Shown one piece after another: positions 20,196 through 29,445 of a stretch of DNA of 64,000 bases. Under the pieces are notes generated by a model. The model did no database searches, was not told the DNA's origin, and saw only the letters and a list, made by a program, of their open reading frames with translations. The stretch covers positions 24,008 to 88,007 of the forward strand of contig JAPLAE010000061.1 of assembly GCA_026393455.1 (NCBI GenBank), given 5' to 3'. This stretch comes from Actinomycetota bacterium. Lineage in GTDB: Bacteria > Actinomycetota > Acidimicrobiia > Acidimicrobiales > Acidimicrobilacustridaceae. The translations under genes and the position numbers were made by a program. Numbering within the stretch: the first letter of the stretch is position 1; each line of letters begins with the position of its first letter.

Positions 20196-22791
20196 CGTGA
20201 CCCAATCATTCGAACTTGATCGATTCCAGTTAGAGGCAATCGCCGCCATCGACCGTGGCGTCTCAGTTCTTGTGTCGGCTCCGACTGGCTCCGGAAAGAC
20301 GAAGATTGCGGAGCATGCGGTTGCCCTCGCATTGCGTTCAGGAACCCGAGCGTTCTACACAACACCGATCAAAGCACTCTCGAATCAGAAGTTTCACGAT
20401 TTAACCGAGGAACATGGCGAGGCTTCGGTTGGTCTTCTCACTGGCGATACAGCAATCAATGGGGACGCTCCAATTGTCGTCATGACGACTGAAGTCCTTC
20501 GCAATATGATCTACGCCCGTTCGCCAGGTCTCGACGCCCTTGCGTGGGTGGTCCTCGATGAAGTTCATTACCTACAGGACACATACCGAGGATCAGTTTG
20601 GGAAGAGGTGATTATTCATCTCCCGAAACATGTTCGACTTGTCTGTCTCTCAGCAACAGTCTCGAATGCCGATGAGCTTGGCCAATGGATTAGTGCAGTT
20701 CGAGGCCCCACCGAAGTGGTTGTCGAATCGAAACGCCCGGTCACTCTCGATAATTGGTATCTCGTAGCGGACCGCCAAGGCGATGGGCTTGTCTTGCTGC
20801 CAGCTCTCGATGACGGCAAGGCCAACGAGCGAGGCCATCGTTACGACTTAGATATTCGTGATCGATCGAGCGGTGGACGTCGACGCTATGCAACACCGGG
20901 TCGAGTTGAGCTAGTGGAGTTGCTTGCAGAACGCTCGATGCTGCCGGCAATTTTCTTCATCTTCAGCCGAAACGGCTGCGACGACGCTGTTCAGTCCTGC
21001 ACACGCGCTGGGCTTTCCTTTACCGATTCCAGCGAGCGAGAACGGATTCGTCACATCGCCGAGTCTCATGTTCGCGATCTGAGCGACGATGACTTACGGG
21101 TGCTCGACTACGGGCGCTGGCTGGACTCGCTCGAACGCGGAATAGCTAGCCATCACGCCGGACTGGTCCCTCCTTTCAAAGAAGCTGTGGAGCAATGTTT
21201 CGTTGAGGGGCTGGTTCGTATTGTTTTTGCGACCGAAACCTTGGCACTAGGTATCAACATGCCGGCGCGAACGGTTGTTATCGACAAGCTCACGAAATTC
21301 ACCGGCGATGGCCATGAGTTCTTAACTCCAGCGCAGTACACCCAACTCACTGGACGGGCAGGCAGGAGGGGGATTGACGATCATGGCAACGCCGTTGTGC
21401 TTTGGTCTCCGTTTGTCACGTTTGATGATGTAGCGACGTTGGCCGCGAGTCGAAGTTTCCGGCTCACAAGTTCCTTCCGCCCGACATACAACATGGCGGC
21501 AAATTTAGTCCGGAGGTACGACGCTGCGGAAGCACATCGCCTCCTCGGAAGTAGTTTCGCTCAATACCAAGCTGATGCCGATGTGGCGCGAGAGGAACTC
21601 CGAATAGCCACCCAGTTTGAAAAACTCGAGCGTCTCACCGAAGAAGCAACTTGCGACAGGGGAGACGTGGTTGCCTACAAGGCGCTTCTCGATCGTGAAC
21701 GCGGTGTGAAGCGGTCTGGAAGTGGCGGCTCCGCTGTTGAACGCGCGCTTTCAGAAATGAAGCCCGGTGACATTCTCTGGCTAGAGGGAAGCGGGGGACA
21801 CGATCGCGTCGCAGTACTTTCTGTCTCTCACCGTAAAGGTGGCTCAGTTCGAGTCAAGGTGTTGAACTCTCGGCGCAATGTCCTGCAACTCGGGGCGAAG
21901 GATTTCGACGAAGCTCCGACCGTGGTCGGACATATCGATCTCCCAATTCCGTTCACTCCGATGAAGCCCAAGTTCCAGAAAGCGGTTTCGATTGAACTCG
22001 ATCGCGTTGCCGGTCGGGTCCGATCACTTGCACCCGATCCCAATGAGAATGTTGATCGAGATCAGTGCGCCGAGCACCCAGTTCACGATTGCCCTCAGCG
22101 CGACCAACATCTGCGATCCCTGCGCGATGTTGAGCGCGTGAGAAAGGACATCGCTGGTCTCGAAAAACGAATCAGGTCCCGAACGGGTTCTCTCGTGGAA
22201 CAATTCGATCGGATCCTGCAGATGCTCGAAAATTGGGGACACCTCGATGGATGGCGACTGACCGATCGTGGGGAACGATTAGTGCGGATCTATCACGAGT
22301 CGGATCTCGCTATCGCCGAAGCGATCGAAGAGAACCTTTTCGATGATCTGACGGCTCCGGAACTGGCGGGTCTCGTGAGTTCTTTCATCTACGAATCTCG
22401 GGCGTCGAGTCCCGATCTTGGTACGTGGTTCACGCGTCGTTTACTTGCGGAACGCGCCGATCAGATTTCTGACCTTGCTTCGTCGATTTCACAAGATGAA
22501 ATCCGTCTAGGACTTCCGGGAACTCGAACGACGGATCCAGCCTTCTTCGCACTGGCCCATGCGTGGGCTTCTGGCGATGAGCTCGATCACATGTTGGGTG
22601 ACGATGAGATGCCCGGCGGAGACTTCGTTCGAACGATTAAACAACTCGTCGATCTCCTTCGTCAGATTTCAGAAACCGAAGCGACGTGTGCGCCAACTGC
22701 TTCCGAAGCTTCGGATTTGCTTCATCGTGGCATCGTCGCTGTTTCCGGTCGCGGTCGCGTTGCCGAAGAGCAGGATGACGGTTCGCCATGA
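20176..22791 (+). CDS. Ski2/Mtr4-like DEAD/DEAH RNA helicase (HelY-like)
   Basis: APTGSGKTKIAEHAVALAL, DEVHYLQD, SATVSNADE, TGRAGRRGID; C-terminal DSHCT-like region. Confidence 0.93.
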   Translation: MTPPPIDVTQSFELDRFQLEAIAAIDRGVSVLVSAPTGSGKTKIAEHAVALALRSGTRAFYTTPIKALSNQKFHDLTEEHGEASVGLLTGDTAINGDAPIVVMTTEVLRNMIYARSPGLDALAWVVLDEVHYLQDTYRGSVWEEVIIHLPKHVRLVCLSATVSNADELGQWISAVRGPTEVVVESKRPVTLDNWYLVADRQGDGLVLLPALDDGKANERGHRYDLDIRDRSSGGRRRYATPGRVELVELLAERSMLPAIFFIFSRNGCDDAVQSCTRAGLSFTDSSERERIRHIAESHVRDLSDDDLRVLDYGRWLDSLERGIASHHAGLVPPFKEAVEQCFVEGLVRIVFATETLALGINMPARTVVIDKLTKFTGDGHEFLTPAQYTQLTGRAGRRGIDDHGNAVVLWSPFVTFDDVATLAASRSFRLTSSFRPTYNMAANLVRRYDAAEAHRLLGSSFAQYQADADVAREELRIATQFEKLERLTEEATCDRGDVVAYKALLDRERGVKRSGSGGSAVERALSEMKPGDILWLEGSGGHDRVAVLSVSHRKGGSVRVKVLNSRRNVLQLGAKDFDEAPTVVGHIDLPIPFTPMKPKFQKAVSIELDRVAGRVRSLAPDPNENVDRDQCAEHPVHDCPQRDQHLRSLRDVERVRKDIAGLEKRIRSRTGSLVEQFDRILQMLENWGHLDGWRLTDRGERLVRIYHESDLAIAEAIEENLFDDLTAPELAGLVSSFIYESRASSPDLGTWFTRRLLAERADQISDLASSISQDEIRLGLPGTRTTDPAFFALAHAWASGDELDHMLGDDEMPGGDFVRTIKQLVDLLRQISETEATCAPTASEASDLLHRGIVAVSGRGRVAEEQDDGSP

Positions 22792-23396
22792 CGATAAAAA
22801 AAGAGAGCGAGTACGGCCGACTGGCTCCGTTGCCACCGGGTTCACCAATTGTGTCGTCTGACGCGGAGCTCCGAAGTGTTGTTTGTGCTGCAAGATCCGA
22901 GCATCGTTCGCCCGTCTCGGTTGGACTCCTTGGGGGTGACTTGTGCCGAACCCTCGGCGGGTCCGGCGATGCCACTCGACTGCAGACCTCCGAGGCACTC
23001 ACTGTTCCCGTCGATCTACCCATCGCGGTTATCGACGGAACGGAGTATCCGTTTGTCGCCCATCTGTTGATCGGACGCCCGTTCGCAAAAAACTTCGTTG
23101 TAGCGATGAACGCTCAATGGCTAGGAACGCTCGATCTAGGCCCTCGCTCTCATCCAGGCGATGGCCTCATTGATGTCACGTCAGGCACACTTCCGTGGAC
23201 GCAACGGCGGCTGGCGCGCCGCCGGGCGCTCTCCGGCACTCATCTCCCTCATCCGGCATTGAAGCATCAACGCAGCTCCCACGAACTCTTCGTGTTCTCC
23301 TCACCTGTTTCCGTGCAGATCGATTCCTCTCTTCGACTCAAAGCCACGGAAATCTTGGTTCGAGTAGAACCAGACGCGTTCTTTGCCGTGGTGTGA
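22788..23396 (+). CDS. Diacylglycerol kinase/YegS-like C-terminal domain protein (tentative)
   Basis: NAQWLGTLDLGPRSHPGDGLIDVTSGTL resembles the lipid-kinase C-terminal DG motif; overlaps the helicase stop. Confidence 0.5.
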   Translation: MTIKKESEYGRLAPLPPGSPIVSSDAELRSVVCAARSEHRSPVSVGLLGGDLCRTLGGSGDATRLQTSEALTVPVDLPIAVIDGTEYPFVAHLLIGRPFAKNFVVAMNAQWLGTLDLGPRSHPGDGLIDVTSGTLPWTQRRLARRRALSGTHLPHPALKHQRSSHELFVFSSPVSVQIDSSLRLKATEILVRVEPDAFFAVV

Positions 23397-23434
23397 CCAT
23401 CCGGTCCGAGTCGTTCGCCATGTAGCGTTCTGAT

Positions 23435-24613
23435 ATGGACGTCAGCGACGCAAAGCGACAAGCCGTTGAGGTGATCGACAGTTACAGCGATCTGCTCCTC
23501 GAGATCTCTCACTCCATCCATTCACACCCCGAAGAGAACTATGCAGAACATCATGCCCATGATGTTCTGACCGCTGCGCTTGAAGCGAACGGTCTCCATG
23601 TTGAACGCGGAGCGTACGGCTTACCAACCGCCTTTGAAGCCTCGACCGGAACCTCCGGACCGGAGATCGCAGTTTTTTGCGAATACGACGCGCTCCCCGG
23701 AATTGGTCACGCTTGCGGACACAACATCATCGCCGCAGCTGGTCTCGGTGCCGCGCTCGGCGCGGGTTCGGTTGCAAAAGATCTTCACGGTCGATTGCGA
23801 GTGTTTGGGTCTCCGGCCGAAGAGGGCGGGGGAGGCAAGGTCTTCATGCTCGAGCGTGGAGCCCTTGACGGAATCGATGCAGCGATGATGATCCACCCCG
23901 CCGATGCTGATCTGCGTTGGATGACGACAATCGCGGTTCAACAACTGATGGTGACCTGGCACGGCGAGGCTGCCCACGCCGCAGCCCAGCCATGGAATGG
24001 CCGCAACGCGCTCGATGCTGCCGTCTTGGGATACATGAACGTGGCTGCTCTTCGCCAACACATCCGTCCTCAGGAACGGATCCATGGCGTGTTCACCAAT
24101 GGCGGAGACAAGCCGAACATCGTCCCCGCCTCAGCAGCGATGCATTGGTTCGTCCGGGCCGCAGATGTCTCTTCGCTCGAGGTACTCAAGATGCGCGTCC
24201 TTTCAGCACTACAAGCAGGCGGCGACGCAGCCGGTTGCTCGACAGAGTTCTCTTGGCTTGAGCCTTCTTACGCTGAACTTGTTCGGAACGCACCATTCGA
24301 GGAGCTCTACGCGTCGAATAGTGCGTCTCTCGGCCGGGTTGTTGCGGAGCCGAGTGGGGATTCGAATGTCGTGGGATCGACCGACATGGGAAATGTCAGT
24401 CACGTGGTGCCATCCATTCACCCGATGATTGCGGTTGCTCCGCGAGGAGTTGGTATTCACACAGAGAAATTCACTGAGTTCGCGGCATCAGCCACCGGCG
24501 ACGCAGGAGTACTTGATGGGGCCAAGGCCATGGCGATGACAATCATTGACCTGTGGACCTCAGAAGAAATGCTGCGATCAGTTACCGACGCATTCGCCGC
24601 TCGTCACATCTAG
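23435..24613 (+). CDS. M20-family metal-dependent amidohydrolase (AbgB/HipO-like)
   Basis: IHSHPEENYAEHHAHDVLTAALE, EYDALPGIGHACGHNIIAAAGLGAA, EEGGGGKVFMLE, GSTDMGNVSHVVPSIHPM. Confidence 0.92.
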   Translation: MDVSDAKRQAVEVIDSYSDLLLEISHSIHSHPEENYAEHHAHDVLTAALEANGLHVERGAYGLPTAFEASTGTSGPEIAVFCEYDALPGIGHACGHNIIAAAGLGAALGAGSVAKDLHGRLRVFGSPAEEGGGGKVFMLERGALDGIDAAMMIHPADADLRWMTTIAVQQLMVTWHGEAAHAAAQPWNGRNALDAAVLGYMNVAALRQHIRPQERIHGVFTNGGDKPNIVPASAAMHWFVRAADVSSLEVLKMRVLSALQAGGDAAGCSTEFSWLEPSYAELVRNAPFEELYASNSASLGRVVAEPSGDSNVVGSTDMGNVSHVVPSIHPMIAVAPRGVGIHTEKFTEFAASATGDAGVLDGAKAMAMTIIDLWTSEEMLRSVTDAFAARHI

Positions 24614-24671
24614 GTGCTCTTCTCAGCGGCATCCGCGTCCGGGTGCCCTCAACGCCGTACGGTTGCTCGCC

Positions 24672-26279
24672 GTGAGCGTCTACGTCGCAGAGGAGTTCAG
24701 CCCAGAAGAAGCCGATGTTCTACGTCGTTATTTCACGAACCTCTACGGACCAGTGTTTGCACTGGTAAATCTCCCCGAGGTTGTGAAAGGTGCGCTTTTC
24801 GCGAGGTATTCACGAACTCACAAAAGTCTCCGGAGACTGTTTCTCGACGAATTTGTCGGAGAACTCGACGTCAGTGGCGATGCCTCCATCGATGCGACGA
24901 TCGGGCTGCGCCGTGCCGAAGAGTTGTACGAAAAAGTGTTCTTTGAGTACGGCGATGACTCTGTCGCTCAGCTCGGGGGAGTGCATCTTGCCTGCGAGCA
25001 GGCCTCAAATCTTCTAACGAAGGTGCTTGAGTGGGGTCGACTTATGGCCTATCTCGAACAATCAACTCGCTATATCTCCTACGACGCTCGCATCGGCGGC
25101 CGCTACAGGTTCTATCGTCCACCGGGAGTGCTCCAGTCGAGTTTGGGCACGCGTTATGTCGGTGATATGGATCGCCTCTTCGACACCTATGCCGAATTGC
25201 TGCCGGTACTCGTCGACGACATCCGGGAGCGAATCCCTAAGGACGCTGCTGATAGCGATTTCGTTTATCGCCAAGCAATACGAGCGAAGGCCTTTGACTC
25301 AATCCGGGGCTTGCTTCCAGCAGCTTCACTTTCGAATGTCGGCATCTACGGCACCGGACAAGGCTACGAAATGTTGCTCCTTCGTATGCGCGCTCATCCA
25401 CTGCCTGAAGCCCGCACCTACGCAGACCTCATGCTCACCGAACTGCGCAAAGTCGTGCCGTCATTCCTCAAGCGGGTGGATCTCGACGACAGGGGAGTGG
25501 CCTGGAGTAACTACCTCAGTTCGAGTCGTAATGCCATGGATGACATTGCCGGACGCCTCTTTGCCGGAGTTGATGACGTTGACCCGGCTCCAGTCGTAAC
25601 TCTCGTCGATTTTGATCCGGACGCCGAGATCAAACTCGTCGCCGCAGCGCTCTACCCGCACCTGTCGTTACCCGAGCGCCAAATCGAAGATCGGGTTCGG
25701 CTCATGAGTACCGAAGAGCGAGTAGCCGTACTCAGCGCTTACGAAGGCGGTCGCGACAGACGCCGGCATAAACCTGGTCGGGCTCTTGAGCGCCCCTCGT
25801 ATCGATTCGACATACTTGCCGATTACGGCGCGTTCCGAGACCTCCAACGTCACCGCATGCTGACGATTGATTGGCAAAAGCTGACGCCGCTGCACGGCTA
25901 CACCCGCCCGGCTGCTGTCGATGACGCCGGCGTCGCAGCTACCTTCGACGAGGCGATGGAACGTTCAGCATCGCTCTATGAAGCGCTCGAAGAGCATTTC
26001 CCCTCCGAGTCTTCCTACGCTGTCTCGCTGGCCTATCGAGTGCGATTCTCGATGCATATGAATGCTCGTGAAGCGATGCATCTCATCGAGTTGCGCACAA
26101 CACCCCAGGGCCATCCTGCCTACCGGATCGTCGGTCAAGAGATGCATCGTCTTATTGCCGAGCAGGCGGGCCACCACGCCATTGCCGACATGATGCGTTT
26201 TGTCGATCACAGCGCGGAGCCCGAACTCGAGCGCCTTCAGGCCGAGCGAAGGGCCGAAAAGCGTCGTTTGGAGCCGTAA
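24672..26279 (+). CDS. Tandem ThyX-like (FAD-dependent thymidylate synthase superfamily) protein
   Basis: GTG at 24672; half 1 EWGRLMAYLEQSTRYISYD, half 2 LQRHRMLTIDWQKLTPLHGY, plus ThyX-like C-terminus NAREAMHLIELRTTPQGHPAYRIVGQEM. Confidence 0.75.
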   Translation: MSVYVAEEFSPEEADVLRRYFTNLYGPVFALVNLPEVVKGALFARYSRTHKSLRRLFLDEFVGELDVSGDASIDATIGLRRAEELYEKVFFEYGDDSVAQLGGVHLACEQASNLLTKVLEWGRLMAYLEQSTRYISYDARIGGRYRFYRPPGVLQSSLGTRYVGDMDRLFDTYAELLPVLVDDIRERIPKDAADSDFVYRQAIRAKAFDSIRGLLPAASLSNVGIYGTGQGYEMLLLRMRAHPLPEARTYADLMLTELRKVVPSFLKRVDLDDRGVAWSNYLSSSRNAMDDIAGRLFAGVDDVDPAPVVTLVDFDPDAEIKLVAAALYPHLSLPERQIEDRVRLMSTEERVAVLSAYEGGRDRRRHKPGRALERPSYRFDILADYGAFRDLQRHRMLTIDWQKLTPLHGYTRPAAVDDAGVAATFDEAMERSASLYEALEEHFPSESSYAVSLAYRVRFSMHMNAREAMHLIELRTTPQGHPAYRIVGQEMHRLIAEQAGHHAIADMMRFVDHSAEPELERLQAERRAEKRRLEP

Positions 26280-26409
26280 AAGGGGTGTCGTTTGTCACCT
26301 TTCGACATCTACGGCACGAATGGCACCAACACCACCCCAGAACGTGCCTATCATCCGCGGCACGATTCACCTTGGCCTCGCGTTGCGTAGGCCCTAACCC
26401 GAGGACTCC

Positions 26410-27039
26410 ATGGCTGACGATCCCATCGACGAAGAATTCGACGAGGAAGAAATCGACGTCGATCTCGAAGGTGAAGACCTCGAGGGCGAACTTGTCGAAG
26501 ACCTTGAAGAGGTTCTCGTAGACGTTGTGCTCGAGGAAGACGACGAAGAGGCAGTCGCTGACGCTGCGCTAGCTGCGCGTCCCAAGCGCGAGGATGAAGA
26601 CGACGAAGAGGAAGATCTCAACCCCGACGACGTCGAAGCCGACCTCGATGCGATTCTGAAAGATCGAATCGCTGCCGCCGACGACGACGAAGAGGACGAT
26701 GAAGAGGTCGTCCCCGAACCTCGAGCTCCTGCCGATATAGCGGAGGGAGTAACGCCGAAGAAGGCCAACGAATTCATGTGCACCGGTTGTTTCCTTCTGG
26801 TCAACCGTGGACAATTTGGTGCGCCTGGATCGATGCACTGTCCCGTTGGCGAGGCGGTGTGTCCGGCGATCTTGCACATTGAATCGGGCGCCCTCGATCG
26901 TCAGGTCAAAGCTGCAACAAAGAAGGCCCCAGTAAAGAAGTCCCCGGCCAAACCTGCGCCGGCCAAGAAAGCCGCTGCAAAAGCACCAGCCAAGAAGGCT
27001 GCGGCGAAGAAAGCCCCATCGAAGAAAGCCAAGAGCTGA
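26410..27039 (+). CDS. Acidic protein with DUF4193/DksA-like Cys motif and Lys/Ala-rich histone-like tail
   Basis: N-terminal Asp/Glu-rich about 110 aa; FMCTGCFLLVNRGQFGAPGSMHCPVGEAVCPAI; C-terminal KKAPAKKAAAKKAPSKKAKS. Confidence 0.7.
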   Translation: MADDPIDEEFDEEEIDVDLEGEDLEGELVEDLEEVLVDVVLEEDDEEAVADAALAARPKREDEDDEEEDLNPDDVEADLDAILKDRIAAADDDEEDDEEVVPEPRAPADIAEGVTPKKANEFMCTGCFLLVNRGQFGAPGSMHCPVGEAVCPAILHIESGALDRQVKAATKKAPVKKSPAKPAPAKKAAAKAPAKKAAAKKAPSKKAKS

Positions 27040-27040
27040 C

Positions 27041-27532
27041 GTGTCGGCATCGACGAGCGACTCGACCGTCGATCCAGTCGAGCAGTTGCTCGACCTGTTT
27101 CTCTATGCGCCAATCGGATTTCTCGCGAAGAGCGCCGAGTCTGTTCCCGATCTCGCGAAGCGGGGCCGAACGCAAGCCGCAAACGCTCGTGTGATTGGTC
27201 AGTTTGCTCTCGGAACATCGAATACGAAAGCTCGAAAGGCCTTCGCTGAAGCTGAACAGCACGTCCACGCCTTTCTAAAAATCATCGCCGAGTCGGCTGC
27301 TCCATCTCGGACTCAGGCTTCCCCCACAGCTTCGAGTTCCGGTTCAGAAAACAACGACAACTCTGCGACTCTTGCTGGCCCTATTGAGAACTACGACACT
27401 CTCACCGCCGTGCAGATCCTCCCGCTGTTGGCGACACTTCCACCGGCAGAACTCCAGCAGGTGTCCGACTACGAACACACCCATCGAGCTCGAAAGACAA
27501 TCCTCACCCGAATCCGTCAGTTGCAGGGCTGA
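27041..27532 (+). CDS. Conserved hypothetical protein
   Basis: GTG start right after the previous stop; MSASTSDSTVDPVEQLLDLFLYAPIGFLAKSAESVPDLAKRGR; operonic spacing. Confidence 0.6.
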   Translation: MSASTSDSTVDPVEQLLDLFLYAPIGFLAKSAESVPDLAKRGRTQAANARVIGQFALGTSNTKARKAFAEAEQHVHAFLKIIAESAAPSRTQASPTASSSGSENNDNSATLAGPIENYDTLTAVQILPLLATLPPAELQQVSDYEHTHRARKTILTRIRQLQG

Positions 27533-27533
27533 G

Positions 27534-28001
27534 ATGTCAACGACGGTCCGCCCTGCGGAGCAGTCGGACCTTAACGAGTTGGCCGTGCTCATGGACACAG
27601 CGGTTCTTGAGCTGCGAAACCAGCGCGGGGGAGAAGCACTGGCGTGGGCGATCGACCGCAACGCCTCCTCGCTGCTCTCACTCACTACGGCGCTCGACGC
27701 CCCCAACACAATGTTGTGGTGCGGTCTTTGGGAGAACGTCCTCGTTGGCTACGCGATTGCCTCAGTTGTCGCTGAGGGCGGTGATCAGGTCGTCTTGATC
27801 ACTGACATCTACACCACGCCCGAAGTTCGTGACGTCGGCGTCGGCGAACTTCTGCTCGAATCTGCAATCGCTTGGGCCACGGTTCTTGATGCGGTGGCCA
27901 TCGATGCTCACGCCCTCCCAGGAGCGCGTGAATCGAAAAACCTCTTCGAACGCTTCGGGCTTACTGCTCGGTTGATCACCGTTCGTCGTCAACTGCGCTA
28001 A
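27534..28001 (+). CDS. GNAT-family N-acetyltransferase
   Basis: ATG at 27534; VRPAEQSDLNELAVLMDTAV ... LITDIYTTPEVRDVGVGELLLESAIAWA ... GARESKNLFERFGLTAR. Confidence 0.82.
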   Translation: MSTTVRPAEQSDLNELAVLMDTAVLELRNQRGGEALAWAIDRNASSLLSLTTALDAPNTMLWCGLWENVLVGYAIASVVAEGGDQVVLITDIYTTPEVRDVGVGELLLESAIAWATVLDAVAIDAHALPGARESKNLFERFGLTARLITVRRQLR

Positions 28002-28019
28002 GCGCACGACGATCTACGA

Positions 28020-28802
28020 CTAGCGGCCCTTCCATTCAGGCGCACGCTTTTCGATAAAGGCATTGAGGCCCTCAGTGGTGTCTTCCGACGCTAAGACGCG
28101 ACCAAACGCAGCGCCCGTCTTCGCCATGATTGTTTCTTCATCGTCCCAGTCGGCTGCGATTACGAGAGTGCGGCTCTCCCAGACTGCGAGTGGGGCATTG
28201 ACAGCAATTGCATTTGCCAGCTCCATCGCGCCCTCAAGTGCCTTTCCTTCAGCGGTGATGCGGTTCACGAGGCCGAGTTCATAGGCACGCTGAGCCGTGA
28301 GTGGCTCGCCGGTAAGGGCTACTTCGAGGGCCACATTCTTTCCGACGATCTTTGGGAGTCGATAAAGACCACCGGCTCCGGCAACGAGGTTGCGCTTCAC
28401 CTCAGCGAGACCAAACTGTGAAATTTCGGAAGCAACAATCATGTCGGCGGCCAACGCGATTTCACATCCGCCTGCTGTCGCCAGACCGTCGACGGCGGCA
28501 ATAATCGGCTTCGTTCGCGGGAATGTTGTGAACCCTCCGAACCCGCCCTTCTTCGTGGCCAGATCGCCGGGTCGGCCCTCGCTGATGACTTTCAGATCGG
28601 CGCCGGCGCAGAACACCGGCTTCTTGTGCCCTGTGGTATTTGCTGTCAGCACGCCAACCCAAACGTCGGGGTCAGCCTCGAACGTCTCAAGGTGCACCGT
28701 CATTGCGTTTGCGACGTCGCCGTTCACCGCATTGCGGGCCTCGGGGCGGTTGAGGGTGAAAACTGCGACATGTCCGTGGACTTCATATTCGACCATCGCC
28801 AA
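28020..28802 (-). CDS. Enoyl-CoA hydratase/isomerase (crotonase) family protein
   Basis: VFTLNRPEARNAVNGDVANAM, FCAGADLKVI, AAVDGLATAGGCEIALAADMIVAS. Confidence 0.94.
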   Translation of the reverse strand: MAMVEYEVHGHVAVFTLNRPEARNAVNGDVANAMTVHLETFEADPDVWVGVLTANTTGHKKPVFCAGADLKVISEGRPGDLATKKGGFGGFTTFPRTKPIIAAVDGLATAGGCEIALAADMIVASEISQFGLAEVKRNLVAGAGGLYRLPKIVGKNVALEVALTGEPLTAQRAYELGLVNRITAEGKALEGAMELANAIAVNAPLAVWESRTLVIAADWDDEETIMAKTGAAFGRVLASEDTTEGLNAFIEKRAPEWKGR

Positions 28803-28829
28803 ACTCTAGCGAGTTCACTGCTGACTCTC

Positions 28830-28851
28830 AGTTTCGTCACGTGACGAAACT
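28830..28851. promoter_or_regulatory. 22-bp perfect palindrome, candidate operator
   Basis: AGTTTCGTCACGTGACGAAACT in the divergent region between crotonase (-) and HAD hydrolase (+); same core at 32153..32180. Confidence 0.65.
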
Positions 28852-28862
28852 ACGATCGAATC

Positions 28863-29444
28863 GTGGCGAACATGGGTGGTGACTCGACTACGGTTCCGAA
28901 GATCCGGCGAATCGCGGTGTGCGATCTCGACGGGACGCTCGTCGACTCCGATGTCGCGTTGGCCGATGCCTTTCTTGCGCTGGGAGTTCAGCGTTCAGAG
29001 ATCACCTATGGACATGTTCTGGCCGATGAGTGCCTGCGGTTGGGGATTTCGGTCGGGGAGTACCTCAACGTGTATGACCCTTCCAAGATCGCTCCGTTCC
29101 CAGGAGTAACAGAACTCGTCACTCATTTCGACCGATGGGCAATCTGTTCAAATAAGCACGCGGTTTCAGGCGCAGCGGAACTTGCTCGTTTCGGTTGGAG
29201 CCCCGAAGTGGCGTTATTTGCAGATTCGTTTATCGGCCCGAAAAGATTAGAGCCAGTACTTGACGCGCTTGGTCTGTCATCGAGTGATGTCGTGTTTCTC
29301 GGCGACACTGCTCACGATCGCCAGTGTGCACAGAGCGCCGGAGTCACGTTCGCTTTGGCAGGATGGAACCCTCGAGCACAGGCGAAACCAAACGATGTGG
29401 TGCTCTCCCACCCAATCGAACTTCTCGAGTTGTTAACCGGTTGA
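28863..29444 (+). CDS. HAD-family hydrolase (phosphoglycolate phosphatase-like)
   Basis: AVCDLDGTLVDSDVALADAF, ICSNKHAVSGAAELARFG, VVFLGDTAHDRQCAQSAGVTFALAGW. Confidence 0.9.
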   Translation: MANMGGDSTTVPKIRRIAVCDLDGTLVDSDVALADAFLALGVQRSEITYGHVLADECLRLGISVGEYLNVYDPSKIAPFPGVTELVTHFDRWAICSNKHAVSGAAELARFGWSPEVALFADSFIGPKRLEPVLDALGLSSSDVVFLGDTAHDRQCAQSAGVTFALAGWNPRAQAKPNDVVLSHPIELLELLTG

Positions 29445-29445
29445 T

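Noticed and set aside
26900-27039. Apparent short tandem repeat (AAGAAGGC/GCCAAGAAG)
   Set aside because: Explained by the Lys/Ala/Pro-rich coding tail of the 26410..27039 protein, not a CRISPR or satellite.
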